The translations under genes and the position numbers were made by a program. The notes below the pieces were generated by a model. The model had not been told where the DNA came from. It was given only the letters and a program-made list of their open reading frames with translations, and did not search any database. From Rhipicephalus microplus (lineage: Eukaryota; Arthropoda; Arachnida; Ixodida; Ixodidae): DNA of 64,000 nucleotides. This document shows positions 47,822 through 58,540 of this stretch, piece after piece. Numbering within the stretch: position 1 is the first letter of the stretch; every line of letters starts with the position of its first letter. The stretch spans positions 242,987,088 through 243,051,087 of the forward strand of contig NC_134700.1 in assembly GCF_043290135.1 (NCBI RefSeq), read 5' to 3'.

Positions 47822-48744
47822 GTGTCACAGATTTTGGGTTGATGCCAACACTAACCGCTATGGCATGGTCTGTAATAACCCCGAGAAAGAGTACAGAGAG
47901 CGAAAAAGAAAGACAGCAAAGACACAAAGACTGAGAGAAAAAAATGAAGAGAAAATTCCTGCTAAAAAAAAAGAAATCTTCCCGAGGCCGACTTTGAATG
48001 CGTGTACTTTCGTTTCGAGAACGAGCATTCTCGCCCCTTGACTATCCAAGCCCTAAAGAGAGTAGTATAGCCTTCTACAGTATAGTGAAGAAAGAGGGTG
48101 GGGTCGGGAAGTTAGTGTGAGGAGAAGGAGCACGAGGAGGAGGGGAGCGAGAGAGAGTAAAGCATACCACTGAAAGAATGAGGAAGAGAGCAATAGTGAC
48201 CAAAGAGGAAATCGCGCATCTCGAAGCTGGACGTGACAGTCAACGGGGAGTACTAGCGACCATGGACCCATGCTTCGCTGTGCCCAGCATTTCTTTTTAG
48301 TGAATGACATAACTTTTATCGTAATGAAAGGTACGTACAATATGCCGGCGTCATCATTCAGGCACAAGCGGCGCTATCGCTTGATGAGCCATGGGAGTTT
48401 ATATGTAAGCGTTTGTGTGCTAGATTCAAATCGCGAGCTATAGCAAACATATGCTTTCGGTTTTTTCCGTTTACATAAAATGTCTTATAAGGTTTCCAAT
48501 CTATAATTTTGTTGAACCGCGTTAGTACATACTGTGAATCATCTTTGGTGCATACATTCATAACCTGCGTCGTGGAACGCGTATCGGCGCCATGCGTGAA
48601 TGTGGAAAAGGGTTTCATGATGTACGCATCAGGCATATCAGGCTATTCCTGCCGTAACCTGGCAGTCGCGAACGTCATGCAGTCATACAGTCCTGTTGCT
48701 CTTGTGTCAATTTTGGTTAATCCCAACGTACTGAAGCGACCATA
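47822..48744. other. gene-free stretch, purine-rich in part
   Basis: The 48057-48195 part is purine-rich (GAGGAG words). The 48358-48636 minus-strand frame of 92 codons and an overlapping plus frame have no recognised domain. This sequence leads straight into the tetranucleotide array and may be a repeat that carries it. Confidence 0.35.
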
Positions 48745-49238
<494 letters not shown>

Positions 49239-51492
49239 CCCGTCCTTTCACCCAGAAAAATAAAATATGGCATAAAACCTGGAAAAGCCCGACCATTTCT
49301 TTCCTCCAAGTTCAGTTACTACGCATGAAAATATAGGCCGGCGAAAAAGCATGGGTGATAAAATTTTGAAGCATTGTGGTGCAACCAACTAACCAACCAG
49401 AAAGCAGTAGACATCATGCAAAATTCCTATTGCATGAAGCTTTGCTACAAGGCTAGTCCGTCAGGCAATTGTAAGTGCACCTTTTCAGAGTGACATATCG
49501 ATAGCTCGTGCACTGGTTTGTACGCATTGAAGCAACTATAAGGCAGGATGCAGACGCTGTAATTGCAATCACTTTTTCGCAACAGAAAATGGCTTATACC
49601 TGTTGCTTCAGTACATTTACGTCCGCGTTGCGAGTGTTTTGCACATTTCTTGCGAAGCCCTAGGTGAACTGACTGCCGTGGCTGCTTTACTTATCAGTGA
49701 AAAATGAATCTTTGATATTTGTTTCACAGAACAGGGAGTGCCCAAGATGTACTCTTCGTAGCAAAGTCATATATTTAGTTGAAATTCAGTGCCAAGAAAG
49801 TGCTGTTTTATAATATGGCTGATCAATGCCAAAAAAGTCTTCCAACTTTTATGACACTTGTGGCCATAGTCGGCATAAGAGACGGGGAGCTACAAAATGA
49901 CGCTTAAAATGAACAAAAAAGCTACAGAAAGATCAGATTTTGCGCAGACGTAAACAAAAGGAAACAACGATTCTAACGAGCTGCTTCGAACGAAATGCTT
50001 GAACTTTTAAATTTCTGTGTGCGCTCGGTGAAAGTTTTGGAGCGCAGAGGGTCTTGTGTAATTTAACGCGGTAGCAACAATGACACCTTCCACCTAAAAG
50101 AAAACTTTGGAAATTCGGTACCATGATAACTTTTCTACGTAAAGCAAATGTCTTGATTCTGCGGATATGCATACAGTGTCCATACTTACAAGAAACAGCC
50201 GGACATTCCACGTTAGATTATGCAAGCACGACAGAATGCAGCGCAACAGAATTGAGCTAAAGTTCACTCACCTGAGGTTAGTAGACTTCACAATGTGTAA
50301 GATGGCTTCCTCGCTAATAAGGAAGCAGTTGGATCCACCAACAGGCCTGCCCTCGCTCACAGTTCTTATTGTGGCGCACAAAGAGAAAGAGCGAAACTGT
50401 GGAACCGTCTTGACTAACCAAATGCCGGTTATCACGGCATGAAACTACGAGAGATTCTTGTTGAAATAAGCTCGTTTGTCTACTTCTTGCGGAATGAAAT
50501 AGTTTACCACTGTGGACAAATTCTCCAGGAATGGCTTCACGTTGGGGTCCGTATCTATAGATAAATGATACTGCTGATAAAACTGAGATGGCTTCGGGTT
50601 ACAACCTGTCTACGGCAGCTGTAGTGGGATATGTTGCTTATAGCAGATGCTTATTTCAAGATCTTGGGTCAGTTGTCTCGGATAGAAAAAGTTTTTGTTC
50701 TCTCTTGGCTTTCTTTTTAAGAAGAATGTCCATTGGGCGACTCCTCTGCGTCGTCTGCTTTTTTGACTGGCAGATTTACCCTTTACGAAAGGCGGTCAGT
50801 TTTTCCCACGCAGCAAACTAATGCATTTCTCTTGTCTCTCCTTGATGGAAACACTTCAGTGGCAGACGTACGAGTGCACGGGGGCTTTCAGATGTTCCTT
50901 TCAACTACAGCGCACTGTCTTCATTCAAGTCGCAATGTTCCTGGTGACGGAATGTCCGGGAGCAGTTTGCCAGCGACGGCATCAAAGGTCGATCGAACTT
51001 CCCCGCCGGGAACCGCCGAGCGAGAGGCGGCCAGCGACACTCGAGGCGCGTTCTACTCTGCGACACAACGGGCGCGCGCGCCGCCGCCCAGCGCAGGGGT
51101 CGCTGCAATCGACGCGGCCCGCCGTGTGATTCTTTCACAAAGCTCGGCTAGTAGGACACTATTTTCACAACCCGAAATGCGTGCACTTCCATGGTGATGA
51201 CCACTCTCGAGCAGAAATGGTTTTTCGATGGTGTTGCGGATGCTCGTAAGAAATCTTCACATATCTACAGGTCAATAGAGCGATTCGCGCAGCAACAGGT
51301 GAGCCAGCCCACCAGTTTAGTTTGAAGAAAGATAGCTAAATGCGATCGCGCTTCGACTGGGAAGGCTACAGCCGAAGCGCGCCGTCTCGAAAACTACGTT
51401 GCCTGGTGCATGTGGTATCAACTTCGTTCTAGCATAAAAATAAGCATGCTCTCAGTGCAACGTGTAACATTTTTCTGTTATTTCTGAGCCCA
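49239..51492. other. gene-free stretch with a CpG-rich block
   Basis: At 50950-51130 the sequence is strongly CpG-rich (GCGCGCGCGCCGCCGCCC words), with open frames on both strands around it (50733-51197). This could be a CpG-dense promoter or first-exon region or a repeat. No motif decides. The rest is unremarkable. Confidence 0.35.
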
Positions 51493-51687
51493 AAGTCGCA
51501 GGGTCGAATCCCGGCCGCGGAGGTCGCATTGTCGGTGCAGGTTAAAATGCTCGAGGCCCGTGTACTCAGATTTGGGTGCACGTTCAAGAACACCAGATGG
51601 TCGAAATTTCCGTATCCCTTCACTACAGCGTCTTTCATAATCATATCGTGGCTTTGGGACGTGAAACGCCAAGAATTATTATCATTT
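51493..51687 (+). mobile_element. Ruka-like SINE, 5'-truncated
   Basis: It begins just before the B box (GGGTCGAATCCCGG) and then has the whole body: GTACTCAGATTTGGGTGCAC, TGGTCGAAATTTCCG and GGGACGTGAAACGCC. The A-box half of the tRNA head is lost. Confidence 0.88.
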
Positions 51688-52031
51688 CTTTACCTTTTAA
51701 GAGCACAGCACTTCAAGGGGCCAGCTCTTCGTGCTCCGATTCATATCACGTGGCGTGATCCCGCTCCCAGCATAGCGCTTGATACAGACCATAGCAAAAG
51801 CTAGCAACGCTCAAAAAGGGGGTGACACGAACGGACAAGGCATAAAGTACTATCATTATCAGAAATAATCGAAAAGTATTTGCAATCATTAAATAAAATT
51901 GCTAAGAACGTTTAAGAAATCTGCGATGGCCTCCAAGACGAAGCCGCCTCACCGAACATAAAGCCCATCAATCTTCTTAAGTTTAAAAAATCTAGTCGTA
52001 CAAGTCAATGCCCCTGCCCTTACGCTTCGTT

Positions 52032-52483
52032 GGCTCGGCGTTTCGTGCCCCGCCGCGGTGGTCTAGTGGCTAAGGTACTCGGCTGCTGACCCGCAGGGCG
52101 CGGGTTCGAATCCCGGCTGCGGCGGCTGCATTTCCGATGGAGGCGGAAATGTTGTAGGCCCGTGTGCTCAGATTTGGGTGCACGTTAAAGAACCCCAGGT
52201 GGTCAAAATTCCCGGAGCCCTCCACTACGGCGTCTCTGATAATCATATGGTGGTTTTGGGACGTTAAACCCCACAAATCAATCAGCTCGGCGTTTCGCGG
52301 CAGGAAAACGGACCGATAGAACTCATCGCAGATGATGCGCATCTCGACTGCACCAAGTCCATAAAGCGCGTCAAAATCGCACGTATCACACACAGAGTTC
52401 GCCAATCTCTCGAACAAGATTCTAAATGTGCCTGGCAAACTCCACAAGCTCACCTCAAACATTGACATGGCGTCATCGACCAT
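52032..52483 (-). pseudogene. small open frame interrupted by a SINE
   Basis: The frame starts at 52483 with MVDDAMSMFEVSLWSLPGTF and continues RLANSVCDTCDFDALYGLGA, EMRIICDEF and PRNAE before entering the SINE at 52284. Without the SINE and one copy of its duplication, the same phase would run on for about a dozen codons to a stop near 51996. The product is not recognised. There is an in-frame stop about nine codons upstream of the ATG. It may be a real short exon or a chance frame. It has no signal peptide or transmembrane segment. Confidence 0.25.
52033..52297 (+). mobile_element. Ruka-like SINE with exact 13-bp target-site duplication
   Basis: This is the cleanest copy in the window. The head has GGTGGTCTAGTGGCTAAGG (A box) and GGGTTCGAATCCCGG (B box), the body runs to GGGACGTTAAACCCC, and the tail is ACAAATCAATCA. 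GCTCGGCGTTTCG is repeated exactly at 52033-52045 and 52285-52297. The near-consensus boxes suggest a young insertion. Confidence 0.96.
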
Positions 52484-52497
52484 TTGGTAAACGAAGC

Positions 52498-52860
52498 AGT
52501 GGGCACTTCACGCGTGGTAATCGCCGGGTGCTCGTGCTGCCTCGGGTTTTGCATAAGAGGAGCCGCCACGAACTTTTGTGGAATATCCTAGCGTAGTTCT
52601 TTGGGAAAAGTGCTAAAGCGTTTGCACGTTGCATTGCCTCAAGGTAACACTGAATGAGTTGGAGAACGATGGGAGAGAGAACAACTTCATTAAAAGTAAA
52701 CGAACCCTCTTCCGGACCGGCTAATAAAAAAAGTAAGGCCTAGCCATCAGGCAGGCTTAGAAGTTTCAAATGTTCGGGTAGGGCCTTCATCAACGAAAGG
52801 AATGTTCGTAGGAAACTGAACTGCTAATAGTGAAGCCACAGGGTGCACTCATTGCAAGGG
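52498..52860. other. gene-free stretch
   Basis: Nothing recognised between the SINE-interrupted frame and the LINE 3'-UTR fragment. Confidence 0.4.
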
Positions 52861-52965
52861 CTTTTTTCATCCCCCTTGCACTTCCCCAGTGCAGGGTATC
52901 AAACAGAAAAATCTTTCTTGGTCAACCTCCCTGCCTTTGACTTAACCTATCTCTCTGTCATCGTG
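52861..52965 (+). repeat. LINE 3'-UTR fragment with pyrimidine tail
   Basis: CCCCAGTGCAGGGTATCAAA, then TTGGTCAACCTCCCTGCCTT and CTCTCTGTC matches the ends at 10020 and 38403. Confidence 0.5.
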
Positions 52966-53155
52966 CGAAACTAATCCTAGAAGTAATCAAGCCGTTCATT
53001 AGTGAAGTGATTTCCTTTTTTCCAAGATCCGCCTGCTTTCTTTACCATGCCGCTCTCTAGCCAAATATACTCGGGGATAACTTTCTGTGGCAATGAAGGG
53101 AAGGCTATGGAGCCAAAGTCGGCATGTGCCACCACTGTAAAATATATGCCATGCA

Positions 53156-53598
53156 TAGAGTTTCCTAAAATTAACTAGAGGAGACTCTGGCGCTGCGATC
53201 GTTCAGCGACCATGGGAATGATGGGTAGTACACACATTTGCCTGGTCTTCGTACTTGTGCGTGGCGAATCGTACTTGCGGCTTCGTTTATTGCTGTGTTT
53301 CGGTTTTGTTTTGAATGAAGGACTAAACCCTTTCGAGCTTTGTGAGCCGATTTGGAAAGCTAAGTTTAAAAGAATAAGATGGCGACGCACAACCACTGAA
53401 CATTCGCTAATATTTGTTTCATAAGAAAACAGCTCCAAGCCACACGAACACACACGGAGCCAAAAGCAGGCCAGAAGTACGGATATCAGACAAATGTGTG
53501 TACTACCCATCATTCCCATGCTCGCTGAAGTGTCGTGCGTTGCAGCTCCCATAGACACTAGCGCCAGAGTTCCTACTAGTGTATATTAGGAAATTTTA
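53156..53598. mobile_element. fold-back MITE with TA flanks, copy 2
   Basis: It lies between TA at 53156-53157 and 53597-53598. The ends are GAGTTTCCTA and, inverted, AAATTTCCTA. An inner 30-bp segment is an exact inverted repeat (53211-53240 and 53491-53520, CATGGGAATGATGGGTAGTA start). The left arm lacks about 28 bases present in the right arm. The total of 439 bp is close to the 435 bp of the copy at 26417. Frames inside (53175-53558) arise from the fold-back symmetry. Confidence 0.8.
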
Positions 53599-53797
53599 TG
53601 GTGTCATGAATGCGTCTGTGTTTTTCGCGTGAAAGTAATAAAAAAACACAACATTATTTGCTACTAGGTGATGTTTATAAAGGGACGCTGCACGTGCTGG
53701 GGAGATACCATTATTTGTTGTTGCTTTCTGAAGAGTCATTTCGAGTTTTTTGCGCGTCTGAAAACGTCGCACGTTTTACGTGCACTTCACTGTTAAA

Positions 53798-53935
53798 ATG
53801 GCGTCTTCGTCTGTGGGTGAGTGCGCGTCGCCCTCCAGCTATTCCGACGAGTCGCCGAAGGAGCTTCTCTCGAATCGCGCTCACAAATGGCTCTTCAAGC
53901 AGGCTTATCAAGTTGTGTGCAGTGGGATTACATGA
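53798..53935 (+). CDS. candidate short exon, unrecognised
   Basis: An ATG in good initiation context (AAAATGG) starts a 45-codon frame reading MASSSVGECASPSSYSDESP, then KELLSNRAHKWLFKQ, and stops at 53933-53935. Composition is GC-rich with CpG, unlike the AT-rich flanks. A consensus-like donor AAAAGGTAAGAA lies at 54087-54098 but is not in this phase. It could be a broken first exon, the start of another repeat, or chance. No family was recognised. Confidence 0.2.
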   Translation: MASSSVGECASPSSYSDESPKELLSNRAHKWLFKQAYQVVCSGIT

Positions 53936-54099
53936 ACGCGGCCGTCATTCGAAACGGGAGCCGAACCGGACTACTTCGCGGAGGAGTACAGGAACAGTAG
54001 CTCCGCCCAGGCAGCCTTGCCTTCATTGCCACAGAAAGTTGTCCTCGAGTATAGCTTATGTACGATATAGAAGTGGCCTTCATATTAAAAGGTAAGAAA

Positions 54100-54897
54100 C
54101 GTCACAACAACATGACCGTTAGCATAGGTGCGTATGCCGCTATGACTGTGGCAGTTTGCGCTAGTTGGTATGGCATAACGATATTGCGAGAACAGAACTA
54201 ACTCTTTGTCGTCGTGCTGTTCTCGTGATATAACTGTCGTCATGCTGCTATGAGAGAATGTAGCGAGACATCGAGGATACCATTGGAGTCTTCACCGTAA
54301 ATCGGAGCATGCAGAGGCTCAGGAATGTGCAGGAGAGAGCAGGGACTGTTATAAAGAGTGTCGTCCGAAAGAGGCAGCAGTGTGCGTGAAGACAGTATGG
54401 CGTTCACGTCGCAAAATTCGACGATTGAAGAGCAGCGAAGCACTAATGAATTTCTGATAGCTGAAGGTATTAAATCGACCTTGATTCATCACCTCCCCTT
54501 TCCAAATGCTTTGTGCCGTGGAAAAAAAAACATATGAAAGGAAAGCGCTTCAACTCGGACGACGAACTCATTGACGCTGTGCAAGGCTAGGTCACGGCCA
54601 CAGGCATGTTGGGAACAAGGAATTCTTCAGCCCGTTCATAAATGGGGTCATTGTGATCAAGCGCATTGTGTTCGCATTGAATGAAATCTTCCTTTTTGCA
54701 CACAATTCGGTATTATACATTTTCACTTGAACACCTCTTCTATAAACACAACTCATACATACGCAAACACACACACACATACGCACACATACAAATATTT
54801 AACTGGCGTCCGGACAGCAGATAGGCCACTAAAGAGAAAACTTTTTGTTCAACCGCCAACACGCTTCAAGTAGATGACACACGCACACACGCGTACT
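54100..54897. other. gene-free stretch
   Basis: A (CA)n patch lies at 54763-54778. No coding motif was seen. Confidence 0.4.
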
Positions 54898-54904
54898 TAC
54901 GTGC

Positions 54905-54951
<47 letters not shown>

Positions 54952-55123
54952 TACATACATATATACATATATACATACATACATACATACATACACATAC
55001 ATACATACATACATACATACATACATACATACATACATACATACATACATACATACATACATACATACATACATACATACATACATACATACATACATAC
55101 ATACATACATACATACATACATA
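54898..55123. repeat. (ACAT)n microsatellite
   Basis: About 225 bases of ACAT units are interrupted by a short CA run (54936-54951) and two imperfect patches. Frames give MYVC or HTYI repeats and are not proteins, including the long minus-strand frame that runs on to 55608. Confidence 0.97.
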
Positions 55124-55384
55124 ACTGAACAAAAAATTACGTCATCTGACAATTGCCATATGGCAACCCTCACCCATGAACGCAAAGCAGACGCGAAGGT
55201 TAGCCAACAAAGAGTGGCAGTAAAGAGCCAAGGAAAGAGGTGCTGAGCGTTTGGATCGGGCGCATTTGGCTTGCTGCCTGGCTGCGCAGGAAACGCATCG
55301 CAATCACAGCGATAGCTGCAAGAACGGCCTTTGTAAAAAGCATCACAGACTCTCTGGAGGCAACTGATGCAAATGCATATGCAA

Positions 55385-55690
55385 GTTACCTCTACGTCAA
55401 AATTGAATAAACGTATTTTTTTATGAAGTAACGAAGCACTCACTTTGTCACGATTAGAGATTGTGCGAAGAAGCGTAGCTCCAATCTCAAAACCCAGCAA
55501 ATGACTCCTGCAGGCGGTAACGATCATCGTGTATTTTAATGACTTGGTACGAAACGCAATCATCGGCATAAACACGAATGGAAGAGGAGGTGCAACCAGA
55601 GAAATCATTTATGCAAATTAAGAAAAGTAGAGGCCCATCAGTGGGCCCGTACATGGGCCTCTGCTTTTCTTAATTTGCATAAATCATTTG
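55385..55690 (-). pseudogene. LINE RT fragment with palindromic duplication
   Basis: On the minus strand GPLLFLICINDFSGCTSSSI and RVYADDCVSY (about 55640-55545) are the RT palm motif. HDDRYRLQESFAGF follows to about 55490. The YADD catalytic pair is intact, but the piece is only about 250 bases. At its upstream edge the first 37 bases (55602-55638) are repeated in inverse orientation at 55653-55689, two mismatches, 14-bp spacer. Confidence 0.7.
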
Positions 55691-57014
55691 TTTGGTTTGT
55701 TTTGGGGCACTCTAGATGTTACAATAATGGCAGTAAAGTCGGTGGACCTGTAAGAAAAATATTGATGATAGTTGCTTGTCTACATCGCGAACCGGACCGA
55801 CGGACGGCGTAAAAGCGTTGCTGTAAAACATGTCAGGGCATCTGTGAAGGCGCATTCAACATCCGTTTTATATCAATCAGCATGACAGAGAAATTAAGCA
55901 TATTTCTATAAAGAATACAGCCAACACTGCAATAATAATTAACATGGCCGCCTCTTCGCGCTGTCAAACAGTCTTTTTTCAAGAGCAGTTCAAAGACCTA
56001 GAGTGGAAGAATGTTTGACTTCCGAGCAGACTTGGCTGCCTTCTGTCTAATCCTTATTTTAACGCGACAGTGTTGAACAGCTCATTTCGCAGACATTTCG
56101 TTGTGCGCGTCGGCGCCAACCCCGACACCAACGTGAGTGAGGACCATTACACTACAGTTAAAAACTGCTAATAATGTCCCCTATGTTCTCCTTCGCTTAA
56201 CTGTATGTGGTTTTCATTATTAGTGTATAAAAAAAAATCTCTCGGATAATATTTCTATGTACCTTCGCACTCCTAGTCGCACGTCGTTGGGCACACTTCT
56301 CATTGGAGCACTCGCACGAAATTTCGAGGGCGAGAGAATGAGTGACGTAGATTTATGTGGAGACATGCACAGCATCTACGAAATCATCAAGGGTAAGTAT
56401 AGCCTATAGAACGTATTAAATATCAATACTAAAGAGCACGCCGAGCGACTGAGCGAGACGCGGAGCCCCTCGCGACGCAAATGTCGACGCTGGGGCGATG
56501 TAAACAAAGCTACGTCACGAGTTTGTGTTTGCTGGTTGCTGGCACGCGACTTGCGCTGCGCCAGCTTTAATTTCTTCCTCCGTTCCTTCGGCTTCGCGTG
56601 TGCTGACTGTCAGTGCGGTGCCCACTGGTGCACCCTCTCGAGTACAGCACCCACGTCACAGTTTTGTGTGGTCCCGCGGTCAGCTGCGTTTACCTTGCCC
56701 CCGCAACTGCTCCTGCCTAGCTCGGTGCTCTTTCAAACCGAAACTGAGACTGGGTGCTCGAAAAGAGCGACTACTTCACGCAAACCAGGTTTCCAGCCGT
56801 GATAAGCGGGTCATAAACTACCTACTGCCATAAAAAATTAAGATGCAAAAGTTTTGTGTCACTGCTTCTTTAAGCGTGTTTCACATTCGAGTGAGTGAGC
56901 GGTGGCGATGAGTGGCACCGCGTATGCACCGCTGCTGCGCGGCACACCTCTGCGATGCGCCGCTATGGTTGCGGAAAGCGCCCGCTGGTCCCCTTTTCTA
57001 AACACGATACCCTT
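55691..57014. other. gene-free stretch with CpG-rich block
   Basis: From about 56420 to 56960 composition is richer in G+C and frames of 70-113 codons are open. None has a recognised domain. Four imperfect TTTCTTTGGGAC units stand at 57014-57062, at the edge of the next repeat. Confidence 0.35.
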
Positions 57015-57705
57015 TCTTTGGGACCTTTCTTTGGGACTCTTTCTTTGGGACCTTTCTTTGGGAAAAATCTTGGTCTGTCTGTCTGTCTGTACATTTGTCT
57101 GTTTGTCCACTCTTAACGGCACCAGGTACTTGAAACGGCCGACCCCATCCGCAGCGCCCACCATTGTTGCTCAAGGTTTAGCTTTCATACTTGTGCAATT
57201 GTCAATTAAAAAGGAATTATTGCGCATGTCTGGGGCACCATAACAACACGTATATATTCTGCATGTGCGCCTTTTACTAGAAAAGGCATACATAAGTAAT
57301 TTTAAGGACCGTAGCGCTTATCACGCTGCGCTGACCATTCGACGCTTGCACGAAAAGACGAGTGTTTCCAATGCTTTGCTAAGACGAGACGGTGGTGGCA
57401 CCTATCGTCGCCTTGCGTTCTACACCTTATCCCGTCTGAGACGGGCGCGCATGCCCGTCTCAGAGCCACGTGCTTCGTTTTCCGAAAAAAATGTCAGATG
57501 GCGCTCATGTCTCACGTGTGACGTGCTTGATGCACTCGTTCACCTCCGCTGCACGCTCGAGGCACTAACGCAGCGCCTCCAGAATACCATTAACCAATTT
57601 CTTGCGCAGAACATAAATAAATGTTTTGTTCACTCTCTTTACGTGCAAGACTATCGTCTTTGGACGACATCTGCAGATTAACATGCAGATACGGGGCCAA
57701 TTTTT
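57015..57705 (-). repeat. LTR-like dispersed repeat, copy 4
   Basis: It has all landmarks of the family, including a short CTGT array (57073-57091), the hairpin TGAGACGGGC...GCCCGTCTCA (57432-57462) and the end CAGATACGGGGCCAATTTTT. It has no adjacent gag. Plus-strand frames here are repeat artefacts. Confidence 0.6.
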
Positions 57706-57767
57706 TTTCCGAGTTCGCTTGTTTTGGTGCGCTCGAGCTGAGAATTTCCCCAGCTTTCTGCGATGGT

Positions 57768-57950
57768 CGATTTTAGGGGCGAAGCTCTTAAAAGCAGCAC
57801 CCGTTCGTCCCTCATCGTAATACGTAACATGTCTTACGCTTTGACCTGCAAGATGGACCTGGTGAGAGATTTCTCCTGTGCGTTGTTGAACAATAAAAAA
57901 TTCGCAGCGTGTTCGTTAACAAAAAGCCGGATTCCCCTGTCTCTCATTCC
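57768..57950. repeat. short dispersed repeat with TTTTAGGGGCGAAGC motif, copy 2
   Basis: GATTTTAGGGGCGAAGCTCT, then TAAAAGCAGCACCCGTTCG corresponds to 36858-36970. The limits are uncertain. Confidence 0.4.
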
Positions 57951-58089
57951 CCATTAGCAGCCATTGGCATGTACATTGAGCACTATCTGACAAGAAAGGG
58001 TTGCTACGTTATACTCACTGGGCGTAGCTTCCTTGGTTTTAGAAAGGTTTAGCGAGCGTTGGGCCGCAGTGCCATGAATACAGTGAACT

Positions 58090-58540
58090 AGTATATACCA
58101 TGAACTCGAGGTGGTTAAAGGTGGGAAGTGGACCCGAAGCGCAAGCCGTAAGAAAGTGTGCGTGTGCCACCTCTCGTTTAGTCCTTGGAATGTCCGATGA
58201 ATGGCGGTGTTTCTATATGCGGAATATATGATGAAAAGATGCGAGATGGTGGTACTTGGAGTGTTGACTAGATGGACAAATGGACACACAGACAGATGCA
58301 TGGACGGACCCATGGATGGCTGCACGAACGGATGGACGCATGGACGAACGCAGGGGCGGATGCATGGATGAACGCAGGGACGGACGCACGGATGGACGTG
58401 CGGGCGCACGAACAGACGCACGCACGGACGGGCGGATGGACGCACGCACGGTCACACAGACGGACGCATGGCCGGACGGAAGCAAGAACGAATAGACGGA
58501 CGGATGCTTCGCCTCACTCTCCATCATTCATCCCGTAGAT
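58090..58540 (-). repeat. repeat built around a degenerate CCGT/GTCC array, copy 2
   Basis: This is the inverse of 31040-31560. The array is at 58260-58510 (GGACGCA/GGACGGA words on the plus strand). The flank GATGCGAGATGGTGGTACTT, TATATGATG, GGAATGTCCGATGAATGGCG and a GGTGGGAAGTGGACC block matches. Frames read as RPSVRP or TDGRMD repeats. Confidence 0.75.

Noticed and set aside
53175..53558. 127-codon frame inside the fold-back element
   Set aside because: Its two ends are translations of the same inverted repeat, so the openness follows from the palindrome.
54829..55608. 259-residue minus-strand frame
   Set aside because: It joins an ACAT-array translation to out-of-phase LINE RT sequence. 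Its correct RT reading is in another phase.
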